Below the pieces are notes generated by a model, which worked only from the letters and a program-made list of their open reading frames with translations, did no database searches and was not told the origin of the DNA. A DNA stretch of 64,000 nucleotides, taken from the NCBI RefSeq assembly GCF_028858725.1, contig NC_084760.1, positions 51,795,367 to 51,859,366 on the forward strand, written 5' to 3'. Position 1 is the first letter of the stretch. Each line of letters starts with the position of its first letter. Source of the stretch: Colius striatus. Lineage: Eukaryota > Chordata > Aves > Coliiformes > Coliidae. The position numbers and the translations under genes are program-made. This document shows, in pieces, positions 12,365 through 24,540 of this stretch.

Positions 12365-13295
12365 TTAGGGCCAGTTAAATGTCCTCCCAGTGATCTGATA
12401 AAATTTTTGATTAAAAGGATGAAAGAACTTGCGCAATTTGGTAATGACAGAGGTATCCACCTCTGGATGGATGCGTCCCTTGCTACCCGCCAGGCACTTG
12501 TTAAAGACAATGTTAAACCGCAAGCAGTAAAATCCTCTGGTGGCATTGAAGTATAAATTGTACTGACTTATCCTTGGAGGAAGATTTAGGAACTTCTCGA
12601 CCAGCTGGAGTTCTGGCAGTGGTTCTGTGATGAGCCGGTCTCCATCCACGATATGAAACTGCTCAATAGGGAAATATTTTAACCATCTCTCCAGATGTTT
12701 TGTGTAGATGCTGGTTCTCACCGCTTTATACTTAGTGTTCACTTCACAGGTATTAGGATCTATAGCTAGCTTCTCAAATTTGTAGTAAGTTTTGTTCTTT
12801 CTTTCCTTACCTTCCAGCACCTGAGTGTAATCAGAAATAGCTCTTGTGGTAGGTTCCCTGACAATGATCAATAATTTGATAGATGAGTTCATTTTGTAAA
12901 TCCTTTCAGGTACTTCCTCAGTGATAAAATATGCAGGGCTTTTCTCAATTGTTATTTGATGAGGGTAAGAAAAAGGCATTTTTTTCCGGTACCACTCAAT
13001 CCCCTTGGCATAGTTCTCATCATTGTCAAAGAAGTGAATCTCTTGAGAAGCTTTGACCACTGCTGGGTGAAGGTTCAGCATCTCCAGTAGTGCCCGGGTG
13101 CCTCCTTTCCTCACCCCAATGATAATGGCCTTGGGAAGCTGCTGAACCAGATTGTGCAGTCGAATTTGTTCCTTGGTGGCATTGCCCTTTCGGAATTCGT
13201 GGAGCAGCCCTCGCTTGAACTGCAGGGCTCGCAGCGGGATATCGTCCTGGCCGCGGGGTCCAAATCGACCATCGATGGGGCAGAGGGGCTGCAAT
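12365..13295 (-). CDS. HS3ST5: HS3ST5, last coding exon: heparan sulfate 3-O-sulfotransferase 5 luminal and catalytic domain
   Basis: This exon encodes residues 36 (last base of the codon) to 345 of the predicted protein and ends in TAA at 12365-12367. The enzyme transfers a sulfo group from PAPS to the 3-OH of glucosamine in heparan sulfate, in the Golgi lumen. Visible motifs are the 5'-phosphosulfate loop KGGTR (99-103) after KAIIIGVR, the QEIHFFD block with the presumed catalytic Glu121, EKSPAYF (153-159), the 3'-phosphate site IVREP...RAISDY (Arg182, Ser190), and the C-terminal pair Cys293/Cys303 around GSKGRIHP (306-313). Possible N-glycosylation sites are N74, N172, N203 and N286. The match to vertebrate HS3ST5 is nearly residue for residue from KSPAYF to the end, including KNKTYYKFEKLAIDPNTCEVNT, which sets it apart from the other 3-OST isoforms. 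The main divergence is the stem region at about residues 44-55. The exon opens after a clean acceptor (TTTTGCTTGCAG). A start at 13294 would be TTG and is not a real start; the true ATG is in the upstream exon. Confidence 0.97.
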
Positions 13296-16200
13296 CTGCA
13301 AGCAAAATAAGTGGCATTTGTAAAAGTGGCTAGCTCTTAAAGCAAGTTTTCTGTATAAGCAATCATGCTCTTGGAAACCTTTTGCAATGTAATGTGATGT
13401 GTCCATCTTTCAACTTTTATTTTATTCTGCCAATGATTAAATTGTTTCTAAATTATTTGATCATTGATTCTGGAATTCTGCTGTGATTTAGTTGAGTAAC
13501 TCCTAACTCCACCCTTCTGCTCTTTGAAAGCACAGGCACTATAATTACTGTTCTCAGGGCTTCTTGAACCTTGTCTTGCCTCTCATATTCCTCATTACTT
13601 TGTGATTGCTTAGGCAGTTATTAAGGCATTCTAAGATGAATTTTATTTGGTCATTTTGACCTGAAAATCCAGTTAATTTAAGTTATCTCTTTCCAACACT
13701 TTTCCTATTCTAGCCCGAATTCTTTCCTGTACATCCTATTAGGTTGACTTTATTAAACGCTGATCCAGAGTTGGCCTTTTTAGCAAAATGGATGAAAAAC
13801 AGCTTTCTGGGCATCATCTTTCAATATTTTCCCTCCTCTTTAGAATACATCGACTGTTTTTGCTGTGAATCAGAAAGACCAAGGTTCTGAATCAGATATG
13901 ATTAACAAGGTACAGAAAGCACAGCAAGAAAAATTTTTAAAAATGCATTTATTGCCTCATTACATTGTTTTCTTATCATCATTTACGTACCTTCCCACTG
14001 AACATTTTGTGCCTTACCGTTTCTTCTTTTTCCTCGCCATTTTTGTGACATATTCACCCGCAATTATTTTATATTTTATGCTTTTCTAATGCCTCCTTCT
14101 TGCATTTGATGTCACTGAATGCAAGAAATGATTCACTAAGAAAAGTGTTAACATTTTGCTACGATAGAACCTTGAATAAGCCCTCATCTCTACTCCCAGA
14201 TCAGCATTTTGGTCACTGTACAGGCCAATATTGCACTGGAGATGAAATTGGTGTGTAGAGAGAACTTACAAAGTCCTATAGAAATATGTCATTAATAATT
14301 TTGCAGAGCTATGCTCTCCAAAATTAAGGCTATATAAGAACAAAGGTTACCTAGGAAATTTTAATGTGAGCTCACTGTGAATATATATTATGATATGGTT
14401 CTTAAATTACATGGCCACATGCTATTATTTTTCACAGGACCCCTGCCTCATCCAGTATACCAGATGGGCAATGCTCATTAATAGCTGTTTAGGTATTCAG
14501 TATTTGGTCTGCTTTCTCAGCATGTGTCCTCTCACTCATTTACCGTATATTATTCAAACCCTGCTTTCAAGACAGAGTTATTTATTTCTTTATGTCCTTT
14601 CCATCCATCATTGCTTGTTAGGGTCTCTAATTTGACACTGATGCTAGGACAATGAATGGTTGGGACAAAGTAAGTTTGATCCCACTGGCTGACCCACTAG
14701 CTGTTTCCTTGATTATCCAGATGCTGAGAGATACATCCCGTCTAGACAGAGCTGGAGAAACAACCCAGATGACATTGCTGGGTTAGCATGAGCTCTAGCT
14801 AAGTCCTGCAGACTAATTAGAAGGTCTGATGAGAGATGAGTTATTGTTATTTCTTTTCTCAAGTTTCTAGGCTCTTCTTTTCTTTTGTTCTCTGCCATAT
14901 ACTGTACAAGAGCCTGACTTGGTGGCAAAGACTGAGTCATTGAAATGCTGATGCAAACCTGCCAATTTAAAACAAAATAAATGAAGTAGAAAGCAATGTC
15001 TTGGCTTTACAGTAGTACACTGCGGTCAGACTGTGGTGTGGCTGGTAAGCCAGTCTTTCCACACCAGCAAACTGGCAGTTAAAAGCATAAGAAACAGAAG
15101 CTACAATTGCTCTCTGTTCTTCCTTCTCCTTCTGTGTATTTGTTATTTGTTGTCAAGCAAAGAGGATTCCTCAACAGCAATTCCAGACCTATCTCAACTA
15201 ATTTTATCTTTTTTTGCTCAAAATGACAGTTAGCACTGCCTTCAGTGTAACACAACAGCTTGTCAAACAGGGTGGTTTCCTTTAAAAGTAAATAAATACT
15301 CAAGATATCCTCTAGCCTAAGGGAAAAGATTGGATGTTTTTAAATGTCCTTCCTCAAAATTTTATGGTTCAGTTTTTTTACTCTTTCCTCTTTATTCTCC
15401 TTTCTCTAAACAATAAAAAAATTGTCTTTTAAAAGATCTTGACGGTGGTATTAAGCAGGCTGTCAGATCTTGGTAGTTGAATTCCCAGGTGTAACTATTT
15501 ACTGTTACATTGCAAGATGTTAATATTTTTTATTCTCTGAGTAATTTTTTTCCATTAAAATAACAGTCCTTTGCAAAGAATGAGAATGTGACATTTATTA
15601 TATAACTGAAGTTACTCTCCCAAAACAGGCAATTTGTCAAACCACTACAGTAAAACTCCACAAATATTCTTCTCGAGAAAACTCACCATAAACCAATTCA
15701 TCTCAGAGAACTGCATTTAACAAATTTCAAACCAAATAAAATAAGGCTGGTCAATCATAATGACAAATAGCAACTGTCTCTCCTGATCCAGAATACTTGC
15801 TAATTTTCTTCCAAGGGAGATGTCACAGTGGCAAAAGATTATAAGGCTGATTCCAGTAGGAGCATTTGAGAGCATGGAAATCAGGTAGCGGGCCTTCCCA
15901 AAACTGCCAGGCATACATACAGTCTGTTTGAGCTTCACCTGTGAAGCAGCTTCATGTGCTCAGGATCTGAAAGATGGTGGTTTCCCATGGAGACAAGTAC
16001 TCAGTTTATTGGACTTTATGAGTCAATGAATCAGATATGCTAGTGGCAATTTCCCTTCAGGTCTAAGAAAACTCAAAACATTCCTATTGAAGAGATTACT
16101 AATTGTAGGCCATTCCCAGCTCTCTTGATCAAATTAGATGAGTATAAATTAAGTACAAATGAATTAGATTTTTTCCTGAACAATTAGTTATTTCAAAGTC

Positions 16201-18949
16201 TACTGAAGTCTCTCAGTGTCCTTTTACTGACGGATTCGACAAATATGGATTATGCTCTAGTGCTGAGACAGAAGAACTTTTCCAGTTAATTCATCTGTCT
16301 CTCATCTGTTCTAGTGATTCTTTCTCTCTCTTTTTCCTAACAAGTCCAAATAAAGGATTGCTTTTATAGCAGTGTGGCATTTTTTGCAGTGGATAATGCA
16401 AGAGAATGAAACTGGATTTTACTGCCATTGGCAACATTATACATGAAACCAGTGAAATTCACTGCCACAGGAGGTCACCAAGTCAAATACTGTGGTGAGA
16501 TAATTTTATAGCCATCAGTAAATTCTGTAGATGTGTAAGTGTAGATAATAGCACAAGGTTAATTAGATTTCATGCCTCTGGACATAAAATATAATTTTGC
16601 AGAGACCAGTAAGGATTTCTGCCTCCATTTACAGAATCACATTAGTCTCAGTGAAGTTTTCACCTCTGAAGCATCAGAGATGCTTTCAACCACCACGGGA
16701 AAGAACATATAAATTCTAGGGCTTAATTTGCAATGCACTTGGTTCTAGATGAGTGCCTATACTGTCTATGATGGCATAACTGGCTGGCTAGATGAGAGAA
16801 GATCAGTAAATGTCATCTGCCTTGAGTTCAGCAAGGCTTTTGACGTCATCTCCCATTACATCCCCATAGGAAAGCTCAGCCAGTGTGGTTGGAAGGGTGA
16901 ACAGTGAGGTGGATCGAGAACTGGCCGAGTGACAGAGCCCAGAGGGTGGTGATCAGTGGCACAGAATCGAGTTGGAGGCCTGTGGCCAGTGGAGTTCCAC
17001 AGGGATCAGTTCTGGGGTCAGTCTTGTTCAACATCTTCATTAACGACCTTGATGAGGGGACAGAGTGATGACACCAAAGTGGAAGGACTGGCTGATTCAC
17101 CAGAAGGCTGTGCTGCTGTTCAGCGAAATCTCAAACAGCTTGAGAGTTACGCGGAGAAAAACTTCATGAGGTTGAACAAGGACAAGTGCAGAGTCCTGCG
17201 TCTGGGGAGGAACAACCCCATGCACCAGTACAGGCTGGGGACTGACCTGCTGGAGAGCAGGTTTGCAGAGAGAGACCTGGACATCCTGGTGGACAGCAAA
17301 CTAAACATGAGCCAGCAATGTGCCCTCATAAACAAGAAGGCCAGTGGCATCCTGGGATGCACCAAGAAGAGTGTGGCCAGCAGGTCAAGGGAGGTTCTGC
17401 TCCCCCTCTACTCTACCCTCTGGAGTCCTGTGTCCAGTTCTGGGCTCCCCAGCTCAAGAAGGACAGGGAACTGCTGGAGAGAGTCCAGCACAGGGCCACC
17501 AAGGTGATCAGGTAACTGGAGCATCTTAGGAGGAAAGGCTGTGGGACCTGGGGTTGTTGAGTCTGCGAAAGACTGAGGAGGGATCTCATTAACACGAGTA
17601 TTTAGAAAAAGTATGTCAAGAGGTTGGGGCTGTACATTTTTCTGTTATCTCAAGTGACAGGAAAAGGGGTAATAGACAAAAGCTGGAACACAAAAAGTTC
17701 CATTTAAACATAAGGAAAATTTTTCCTGTGAGAGTGAGGGAGCCTTGGCCCTGGCTGCCCAGAGAGGGTGTGAAGTCTCCTCCTCTGAAGATTTTCAAAA
17801 CCCACCTGGATGCGTTCCTGAGTGATCTAGTTGATGTGGACCTGCTTTAGCAGGGGGAGTGGATTAGATGATCTGTAGAGATCCCTTCAAACCCCTACCA
17901 TTCTATGATTCTAGATTCTATGGGATCCCTCTTTTTCTGGATTGAAGTAGCTCACGTGGAGCTCAACATTACCTAGCTATGGACACTAGGTAGGTTTGTT
18001 TTCAATTTCCTTTCCATGTATTCCATATTCATATGGTGTTGTGTCTCAATTTTGAACACAACTGATATTTCTCATAATTTAGAAGAAAGATACTAATATA
18101 GCATTAGCACTGGAAACTGTCTACTGACTTCTAAAAATCTTGCAGTATTGTTTCATTCATTCTTTTGAAACAGCTTTTTTTTATTCTATGTGTAGCACCT
18201 ACCAGAGCAATCCCAGGCCATTTTGAAAGTGACAAAAACAACAGTGTGAGTGCAGGTAGCACTACCGTTACACTGTCAATAAGCAGACAAAATAACCCAA
18301 GCAAAAGTGCCAAATACTCTTTGATTTCCTATGCTGGATTTTCTACCACTCTCCAGGAAACCGCTTACAGAGAAAACCCACTTATTTAGCACATTCAGCT
18401 CCAGAAAATACTGGCTAATTAACATAGTTAAAATTCTCAAACCCTGAAGCAATCTTTCAAGTGAAATAGTATTCAAAACTTGATGAGCTACTCTGCAGGC
18501 TCATACTTAATTTTAACTACCGCTGTAGCACATTAATTGCTTGCTCATAAATTTAGAAAAGACGATATATAAATACATCATAACTGTTTTGCTGAAACTA
18601 GAGGTCAACACACAGATGCACACAGACAAAAATGAGCTACTGTAATGACATTTTTATTGGATGCTGTTTTATTTCTTCTCTGAAAACAAGTGTCAATGTG
18701 CTTAGAATACAAATGGGCAGACAGAAATACTTTGACGAGGATGACTCGTGACCTTATTTTCCTCCTCTGTTCTCCAAAGGGAAGGAAAGAACAATGAAAA
18801 TCACTACTAGAACAGACAATCTTTCTGTCTTTATATAAATAAGTAGATATTAAAAAAATAAAAAGAAAGAAATCAAACCCTTGAAGCAAAAACTCAGACA
18901 AATTAGGACAATCATTTATAATTAAGAGAGCAGCTACTTAATAACTTAC
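13296..18949 (-). other. HS3ST5: HS3ST5 intron between the two coding exons
   Basis: The intron starts with GT at 18949-18948 (GATAG|GTAAGT) and ends with AG at 13297-13296 (TTGCAG|ATTGC). It is 5654 bases long and phase 2, splitting codon 36 (Arg, AG|A). It contains a CR1 copy in antisense orientation to the gene (16760-17922). Elsewhere it is unremarkable AT-rich DNA, with a pyrimidine-rich stretch near 16290-16345. Open frames inside it outside the CR1 (13865-14089, 14390-14635 and others) show no recognisable domain. Confidence 0.93.
16760..17922 (+). mobile_element. CR1 LINE copy with 3' end, inside the HS3ST5 intron
   Basis: This 5'-truncated CR1 runs from the RT motif A region (CTTGAGTTCAGCAAGGCTTTTGAC near 16823, a degraded FSKAFD block) to the 3' tail TTCTATGATTCTAGATTCTATG. 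The B-region counterpart GTTCCACAGGGATC...TTCAACATCTTC is present near 16995-17040. A short deletion at about 17062-17070 removes the FADD-proximal bases (GGGGACAGAG joins directly to TGATGACACC), and the frame changes several times. The 3' part ends with the usual CR1 segment GATCCCTTCAAACCCCTACCATTCTATG. It lies antisense to the HS3ST5 transcript, so it cannot supply a sense exon without cryptic splice sites. It is clearly inactive. Confidence 0.9.
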
Positions 18950-19056
18950 CTATCCAAGCTCCCAACTCTGGCAACTAGATATAGGAGACTTCCAATAGCA
19001 AGGCTGCCTAGCACAAAGAGCTTCTGTCTCAGCAACGCCTGCTGTTTGAATAGCAT
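18950..19056 (-). CDS. HS3ST5: HS3ST5, first coding exon: cytoplasmic tail and membrane anchor
   Basis: The ATG at 19056-19054 starts MLFKQQALLRQK, a short basic cytoplasmic tail, followed by a single hydrophobic segment at residues 13-31 (LFVLGSLAIGSLLYLVARV) and GSLD. This is the type II signal-anchor of a Golgi sulfotransferase. The exon gives 35 codons plus two bases (AG) of codon 36, and the reading frame joins exactly to the last exon to give RLQPLCPIDG. The exon is too short to appear as a long open frame. The start is chosen by its match to the known HS3ST5 N-terminus and by a purine (G) at -3. An upstream ATG ten bases earlier (19066) is out of frame. The total protein is 345 residues, one fewer than the human protein as I recall it. 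Confidence 0.95.
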
Positions 19057-19066
19057 GGCCCTCCAT
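18950..19066 (-). CDS. Upstream ORF overlapping the HS3ST5 start codon (38 codons)
   Basis: An ATG at 19066-19064, ten bases before the main ATG, opens a different frame that runs 38 codons (starting MEGHAIQTAG) and stops with TAG, the last three bases of the exon at 18952-18950. Its context is weak at -3 (T) but has G at +4, so leaky scanning to the main ATG is plausible. No protein family is recognisable. If translated it would probably lower HS3ST5 output; this is inference. Confidence 0.4.
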   Translation of the reverse strand: MEGHAIQTAGVAETEALCARQPCYWKSPISSCQSWELG

Positions 19067-19088
19067 CAATCTTCAGGACTTCTTCAGT

Positions 19089-21042
19089 CTGTAGAGACAA
19101 GAACACATAAAGCACTCATCAGAAAGCAATATGCAGGATAATGTTTAATCAGTTGTTGTATGTGATTAAGACGCAAAATCTTTTCAAACTGCAAAATAAG
19201 TAGTTCAAACTTTTCTTGTTTGCTACTATTTTTCTGTCCTACATGGTAACACCAGGCAATGTATCTGGAAGTGACAGTTCAGCTATACCTGCAATTACTA
19301 GGGCTGTCTTAGAGCCACACTGTGAGTCTTGACTGTAAAAAAGCTTGTATTGTAATAGTTAAATATATTTAAACTTTAAGCCCTTCAGAATTAGTCTGGG
19401 CTAAATTTAAACAGAGATTCACATGCTCTGCTGCCAAGTGAGACAGCAGCAACTAGGAGTTAGACTTGTAGGTCCTGTGTACACAGTATATAAGGGTATG
19501 TTTACTGCGTCTCTATTATTATTAGGTATAAGTTAGAGAGAAATCTAAACCAGTGTATTTCCTAATCTGTGCCTGAGAGCCCAAGATGACAGACTTAGGA
19601 AGCATGTAGCTAGAGTGGGCAAAATGATGTTTTTTTTGACATCAGTGCATCCTATCAGCTCTCCCCAAGTAGGATATCAGCTTGGGCTGTTTTGTGGAGA
19701 ACTTATTAAGCACCTCATCTGTCTGACAATGGCCAAGGCTGTCACCTCAAGACCTGATGGGACACCAACTGACATCCCTGAAATGAGCATGCCTATATCC
19801 ACAGATTTCATCAACAGCAAATCATAGATTTAAATTTCCTTTTCTGATGTGCTCCAGAGACTGTCTAAAGCCCACAAATGAGCTTTGCTTCAAATGCTTC
19901 AGCTATGAGGCAGTCAGGAGTCAAAGATGTGACCTTGTGCTGAGAAGAGTCAACCAGAATAACCAGAAGGTTCCTAGGTAAAGTGTAAGGAAGTGCTGGG
20001 TAAACCTGTTTGTCTTTAGCCTGGCTTTTCCCTAGGCATGATATTTGTGTTCAGGACTGCAGACCTATTTAGGAGACTTAGAGCTGCATGTTTAATACCT
20101 TCATACAAGAACTGAGGAGAGAAATCCATTTCTCCTTTCACAGTTCAGCCAAAGATGAGGTAGTTCTTCACTCTGTATCATCTGGACTTTCTTATAAACA
20201 TACAGGAGAATTAAGCTCAAATCCTCTCACTGGCCCAGGGAATGTAAAGCCATGTCATCTCTGTATTAAATGAATGTTTTAGTCACCAAACTAATTCTCT
20301 TGATACAACACCCATAAACATCAACTGGAATCTGCTGAACTACTTACCCATGGTATCCACAGTATCCCTCATCCAGGGAATGTTTACTGTATTATGGAGT
20401 AGTTTCTGCACAAATGGTTTTGGGGTTTTTTTTTCCAAATTTTGAGTGGAATTAATTTGAACAATTTTTGATGTCAAGTTTCTTATATTTTACTACTAGA
20501 AAAGCTGTTTTTGCAGCTTGTCTTCTTTTTTCCCAGCCTTAGGATTTGCATCCAGCAAGACTGGGATAGATTATTATAGGTGTGTAACTATATACACAAG
20601 CAGAATGAATAGTGAGAGTGCAAGGTTTTTCTGGCCACCGTTAAAATAGAGCCTGCAAATGTTTCTTTGTCCTGCCCATACTGTTAAGTTTTGGGCCCAG
20701 AAATCTCTCATGAGATTCCAGGATACGGTTTGGGAACTTCTAGAAGCCAAGGACCAAAGCCTTTCCAAGACCAGATCATGATCTCAGCAACATTGAAGCT
20801 CTGAGTCTGAGTCTTTAACACATTTCTGATGTACAAAAAATAACAGTAATTCCTCAAACAGCCAGATCATAGTGCAGAATAACGTATCATACAGTCTAAT
20901 CTATCAGACAGAATATATTGCTTTTTTTTTCCATAGGTAAAAGCAACTCTGTAACAAGATTTTGTAGAAAATATCCTTGTTGCAACAAGACTCATAAAAC
21001 AGAGTTAAAGCAGTTTGCAACGTAAATACAAAGATAAAAGAA
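19089..21042. other. Probable HS3ST5 5' intron, no gene seen
   Basis: Non-coding sequence upstream of the first coding exon. I see no repeat family or convincing exon. Frames of 60-70 codons occur but show no domain. Confidence 0.5.
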
Positions 21043-21183
21043 GTATTATCATCTCTTCAAAAATAAATGAGGAGCAGAGGTACAGAGAGATTAAGTGATT
21101 TGCTCAAGGTCACAGAGAAAACCTGTACACTGGTGGGATTCAGTGTGATGTTCGAATTGCTATCTAGTGCCTTGACTACTTGA
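21043..21183 (+). mobile_element. MIR-type SINE remnant
   Basis: About 140 bases align by eye to the core and 3' part of the ancient MIR SINE: TATTATCATC, then ATGAGGAGCAGAGGTACAGAGAG, then ATTAAGTGATTTGCTCAAGGTCACA, then GGGATTCA and a TTCGAA segment. The order and spacing match the MIR blocks TATTATTATCCCC, GAGGCACAGAGAGGTTAAG, CTTGCCCAAGGTCACACAG and GGGATTCGAACC. MIR-like copies predate the bird-mammal split, so a degraded copy in a bird is expected but uncommon. It may have been retained as a regulatory element. Confidence 0.75.
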
Positions 21184-24100
21184 TAAACTTTTGTCTTTTT
21201 TGTAAGATACGTATTCTTAAAACTGAAAAATAAACATAAAAATGAGATAAAAAAAAGGAATTTTAGACATTTAACAAGGTAGAAAACCCATAGCTGAAGC
21301 TTAATTATAAAAAAAATTGCACAGATTTTATATCTCTATGTTGATATGCTACTGCTAATTACTCTTTCAATTAAGTGTTTTAATTAAAAAAGAGGAAAGA
21401 TAAGAATGTGATGATGATGATAGCAAATTTTCATAGGTTTCCAGTTTTAAGTCGTTCATTGCCGCTCTTTCTAAATAAAAGTATCACTTGAGTGTTACAA
21501 AAATTGGTTCTAAACTTTATCTCTCAGAGAAAGCGCTCTGCATATGAAGCTAAAGCACTGTCCACGTGTTCTCCCTTACACATGCTCCTGAACTCCAGTT
21601 AAGTCCTACCTACAGGCCTCACTAAGGCTGTGGAGGTCATCATGCCATAACAAAACAAAATTAATGATAAGTTGTTTTCTGAAATAGATTTCAAAAGGTC
21701 TTATTACCTCAATACTAACGTTTGAAATAAGGTTCGATGGAAGAAATCCAAACCAACCATGCAAAAAAGAACAAACGCAAAACAGTTACTTTTAGTCTGT
21801 ATTTGCATGTAACTGAGTACAGAAAACTTTTCCACAGAATGAAGAGGACTAAGCAGCCACTAGAAATGGAAGCATAACATCATTTATTTGCTTTTTTCAT
21901 TTTTGTTATCACTTTCAGCATCTAATAAAAAATAATAAAGTCAATGGAAAGAGTTTTATTCCAGGGAGGTTGTCATTTCTATAAGACTTTCCTCAGATGT
22001 TAGACTTTTTAATGAAATAAAATTTAGAGAAATAATATTTCAGCTTCAGAAAAACTCCATCCTGCAATGAATGTACAGACATAGCTCTATGAGACAGGAA
22101 AGGACTGAAAAAAAAAATTCTATTTAAGCTAGGGAGTTAATGCAACCAGAATGTGATTAAGGTGAAGGTCCCTAAGGCAGAAACATTGTTGAAGACTGAC
22201 ATGACAACATTTAAATTAAACGGAAAGGAGAAACAAAAAAGAAGGAATGAAAATTCTGAGACATATTATAAGCTGCACAAAATTTTCTATAAGGAATGCG
22301 TATTTTTAAACTTAAGAAGAAGCTGGAAGGCAAGATAAAATGTAATCAAAAGTGACAATACTTTAGCAGTTATTTAAGGCAAATGAAAGTGTTTAAAAAA
22401 AAAAAATCTTTCAGGGACAACTTGTGAACTAGCACACAAGCTACTGACCAGTAGGAGGAGGGTTGGGAAAGTCACAGGCAGAACCTTTCCAGTAGCTGGA
22501 TGCTGAACGTGGAACCTCTTATCAAAAGAAATGACAGTATCCTGTTGCACATTTCCAGTGGGTTTACACTGGAATAATCTATTTAAATAGATATATGAGG
22601 AAAGTCCCTTCCTAGCTATCCAAGAGAGTCATGATGCACAAAGAAAAACACAAAGAATTTACAATGTGGGTTGTGGAATTTCTAGATCCAAAAGCATGTG
22701 CAACATCATGTAGAGAAAAAAAATGAATATGCTTTGTGATTTCAGATTGACATAGTATATTAAATAAAGAAGTTTCATTTAGCACTAGAAAGTAGCCTTA
22801 TCAGCGTATTTATATGAATTCTTCACCTAACCCTATTCCCCATGTTTTCATCCTTCCTGGTGAGAGGACTGGGGTTACTGAGTATATCGCCAAGGGAAGA
22901 CAGTAAAACTATGAAGAACTCTGATTATAATACCAATTGATAAAACAGATGGAGTGTTCCTTACAAGATGAAGTGATTATGGATAAAAGATGATATTGCA
23001 CGCGCTGGAAAAATAATGTGATTTTTTTGGTGAATTCTTGTAATAATTTTAGGTTCAAGTTAGGTCAAAGTCAAATTAGTAGGACAAAACAACAACAAGA
23101 AAGCATACCAATAATGACAGTATTACTGATAAAAGTTTGAATTTTATAACACCACACATTTTTCAGAAGCACTGAAAACAAAAGTTGTTTTCCAAATAAA
23201 CAGACAATGAGACAAGATCTTATTTGAAAATGATCAGAAGGAAATTTTTGAACACATGGTGTAGAGATGAGAAGATATTATTGATAAATTAATAGCATGT
23301 GGTTGATTATGGAGAGAAATGTAAGAAAGAAAGGCAACATATAATCCTTTAGTAAACAGACTGAACAGATACAGTCTTGATGGAGTGACGTTGTTAATCA
23401 AAGTGAAGTACAAACCACAGGCAGATATGCACAAAGGAGGCTGGAAAAAATAATATATAAGAGGTGTTTTTTAAAGTTGAATTTATTAATCAGTTGGCAT
23501 AGATTTTTTTTTTTTTTGATTTTGCACACCAGCAGGGGTCATCTGTTGACCAACAAATACTCATCATTGTACACTGCAAAAAGATCTTTGTGGGAGTTAA
23601 ATACAGCAACTGGTAAAACAATTCAGGGAACTGATCATTTTGCATGTTTCCATTTCTCTTGATTTTGCATTAGTTTCTTGAACACTAACTATAGATTCTT
23701 GCATTTGTCACTAAGTATAATTCATATGAATCAAACACTTAGACTTTTTCTAGAGTAGGAAATCACATGACATTTGGGAAAGGAGATAATTCATCCCTTA
23801 AATTGTGTGCATAATCTTATCAGTTCATGATCTTCATAATTGTCTGTCTGGAATAGCCTATCACACTCCCACTCCTTCTTTAGCCTCCTTCAGGTCCTCC
23901 CTTTCCCTCTGTACTAACTCAATACAGCTGAAGGTCCAAGTTAGTCTCAAGGAAAACATGCAGTCCCTCTCTGCATTTTCCACAGTATCCTCATTTTGAT
24001 GACTTAATCGCAACAGTACTACTGCACTATGTGGACTGTATTAAAGAGCTAGAATAATCATGATGAAGTAGAACAAGATTTTTCATTAGAGAGAGGATTT

Positions 24101-24424
24101 TTCATTCCTAATAGCATTGAATAGCCTAAAACCAGGAAAAAACCCTTCCCCTGTTTGACACAGTAAAATGAAATGGATAATGTGAACTGAAAGCTTTGCA
24201 AATACCTTTTTTTTTTCTTCCTGAAGGAACGGCAAACTGCTGAGTTTGCAGAAATAAATTCTGTAATTATTATTTTAAAAATTTTCTTTAATGGTTAATA
24301 TTTTGAATATAAAAATAAATTTCGTTCTGCTTGGTAATTACAATGTGTCGATTTCTTATCTCCAGTATTACAGTGTAATGGGATGAAATAGGATTAATGC
24401 ACATTTGCTGGAAAAAATCTGTAG
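21184..24424. other. Probable 5' intron, no gene seen
   Basis: AT-rich and non-coding. It holds a short GATGATGATGAT run near 21410, A runs near 22105 and 22395 and a T run near 23505. No repeat family was recognised. Confidence 0.5.
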
Positions 24425-24540
24425 AGGAGGTGCTGAGGGACATGGTTTAGTTTAGTGTCGAGCTTGGAAGTGTGAGGTTAGTGGTTGGACTTGCTCTTAA
24501 AAGTCTTTTCCAACCTTAATGACTCTACGATTCTATGAAA
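24425..24540 (+). mobile_element. CR1 LINE 3' tail fragment
   Basis: The block GTGCTGAGGGACATGGTTTAG, then GTTGGACTTG...CTTTTCCAACC, then TTAATGACTCTACGATTCTATGA is the characteristic 3' terminal segment of a CR1 subfamily that differs from the 17922 and 50468 copies. Only the last 115 bases or so are present, a typical 5'-truncated insertion. Confidence 0.85.

Larger units (their letters stand above)
18950..19088 (-). other. HS3ST5: HS3ST5 exon with 32 bases of 5' UTR and splice acceptor
   Basis: Upstream of the ATG the minus strand reads TTCTTGTCTCTACAG|ACTGAAG, a good acceptor with a pyrimidine tract, so the exon probably starts at 19088. That leaves 32 bases of 5' UTR here and implies at least one non-coding exon farther upstream (at higher coordinates), as in mammalian HS3ST5. 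I could not identify that exon in the window. Confidence 0.7.

Noticed and set aside
12296..12556. Plus-strand 86-codon frame and minus-strand 104-codon frame (12232-12546)
   Set aside because: Antisense or out-of-frame translations of the HS3ST5 C-terminus and 3' UTR.
13026..13406. 126-codon and 68-codon minus-strand frames overlapping the start of the HS3ST5 exon
   Set aside because: They are other-frame shadows of the HS3ST5 exon and run through its splice acceptor.
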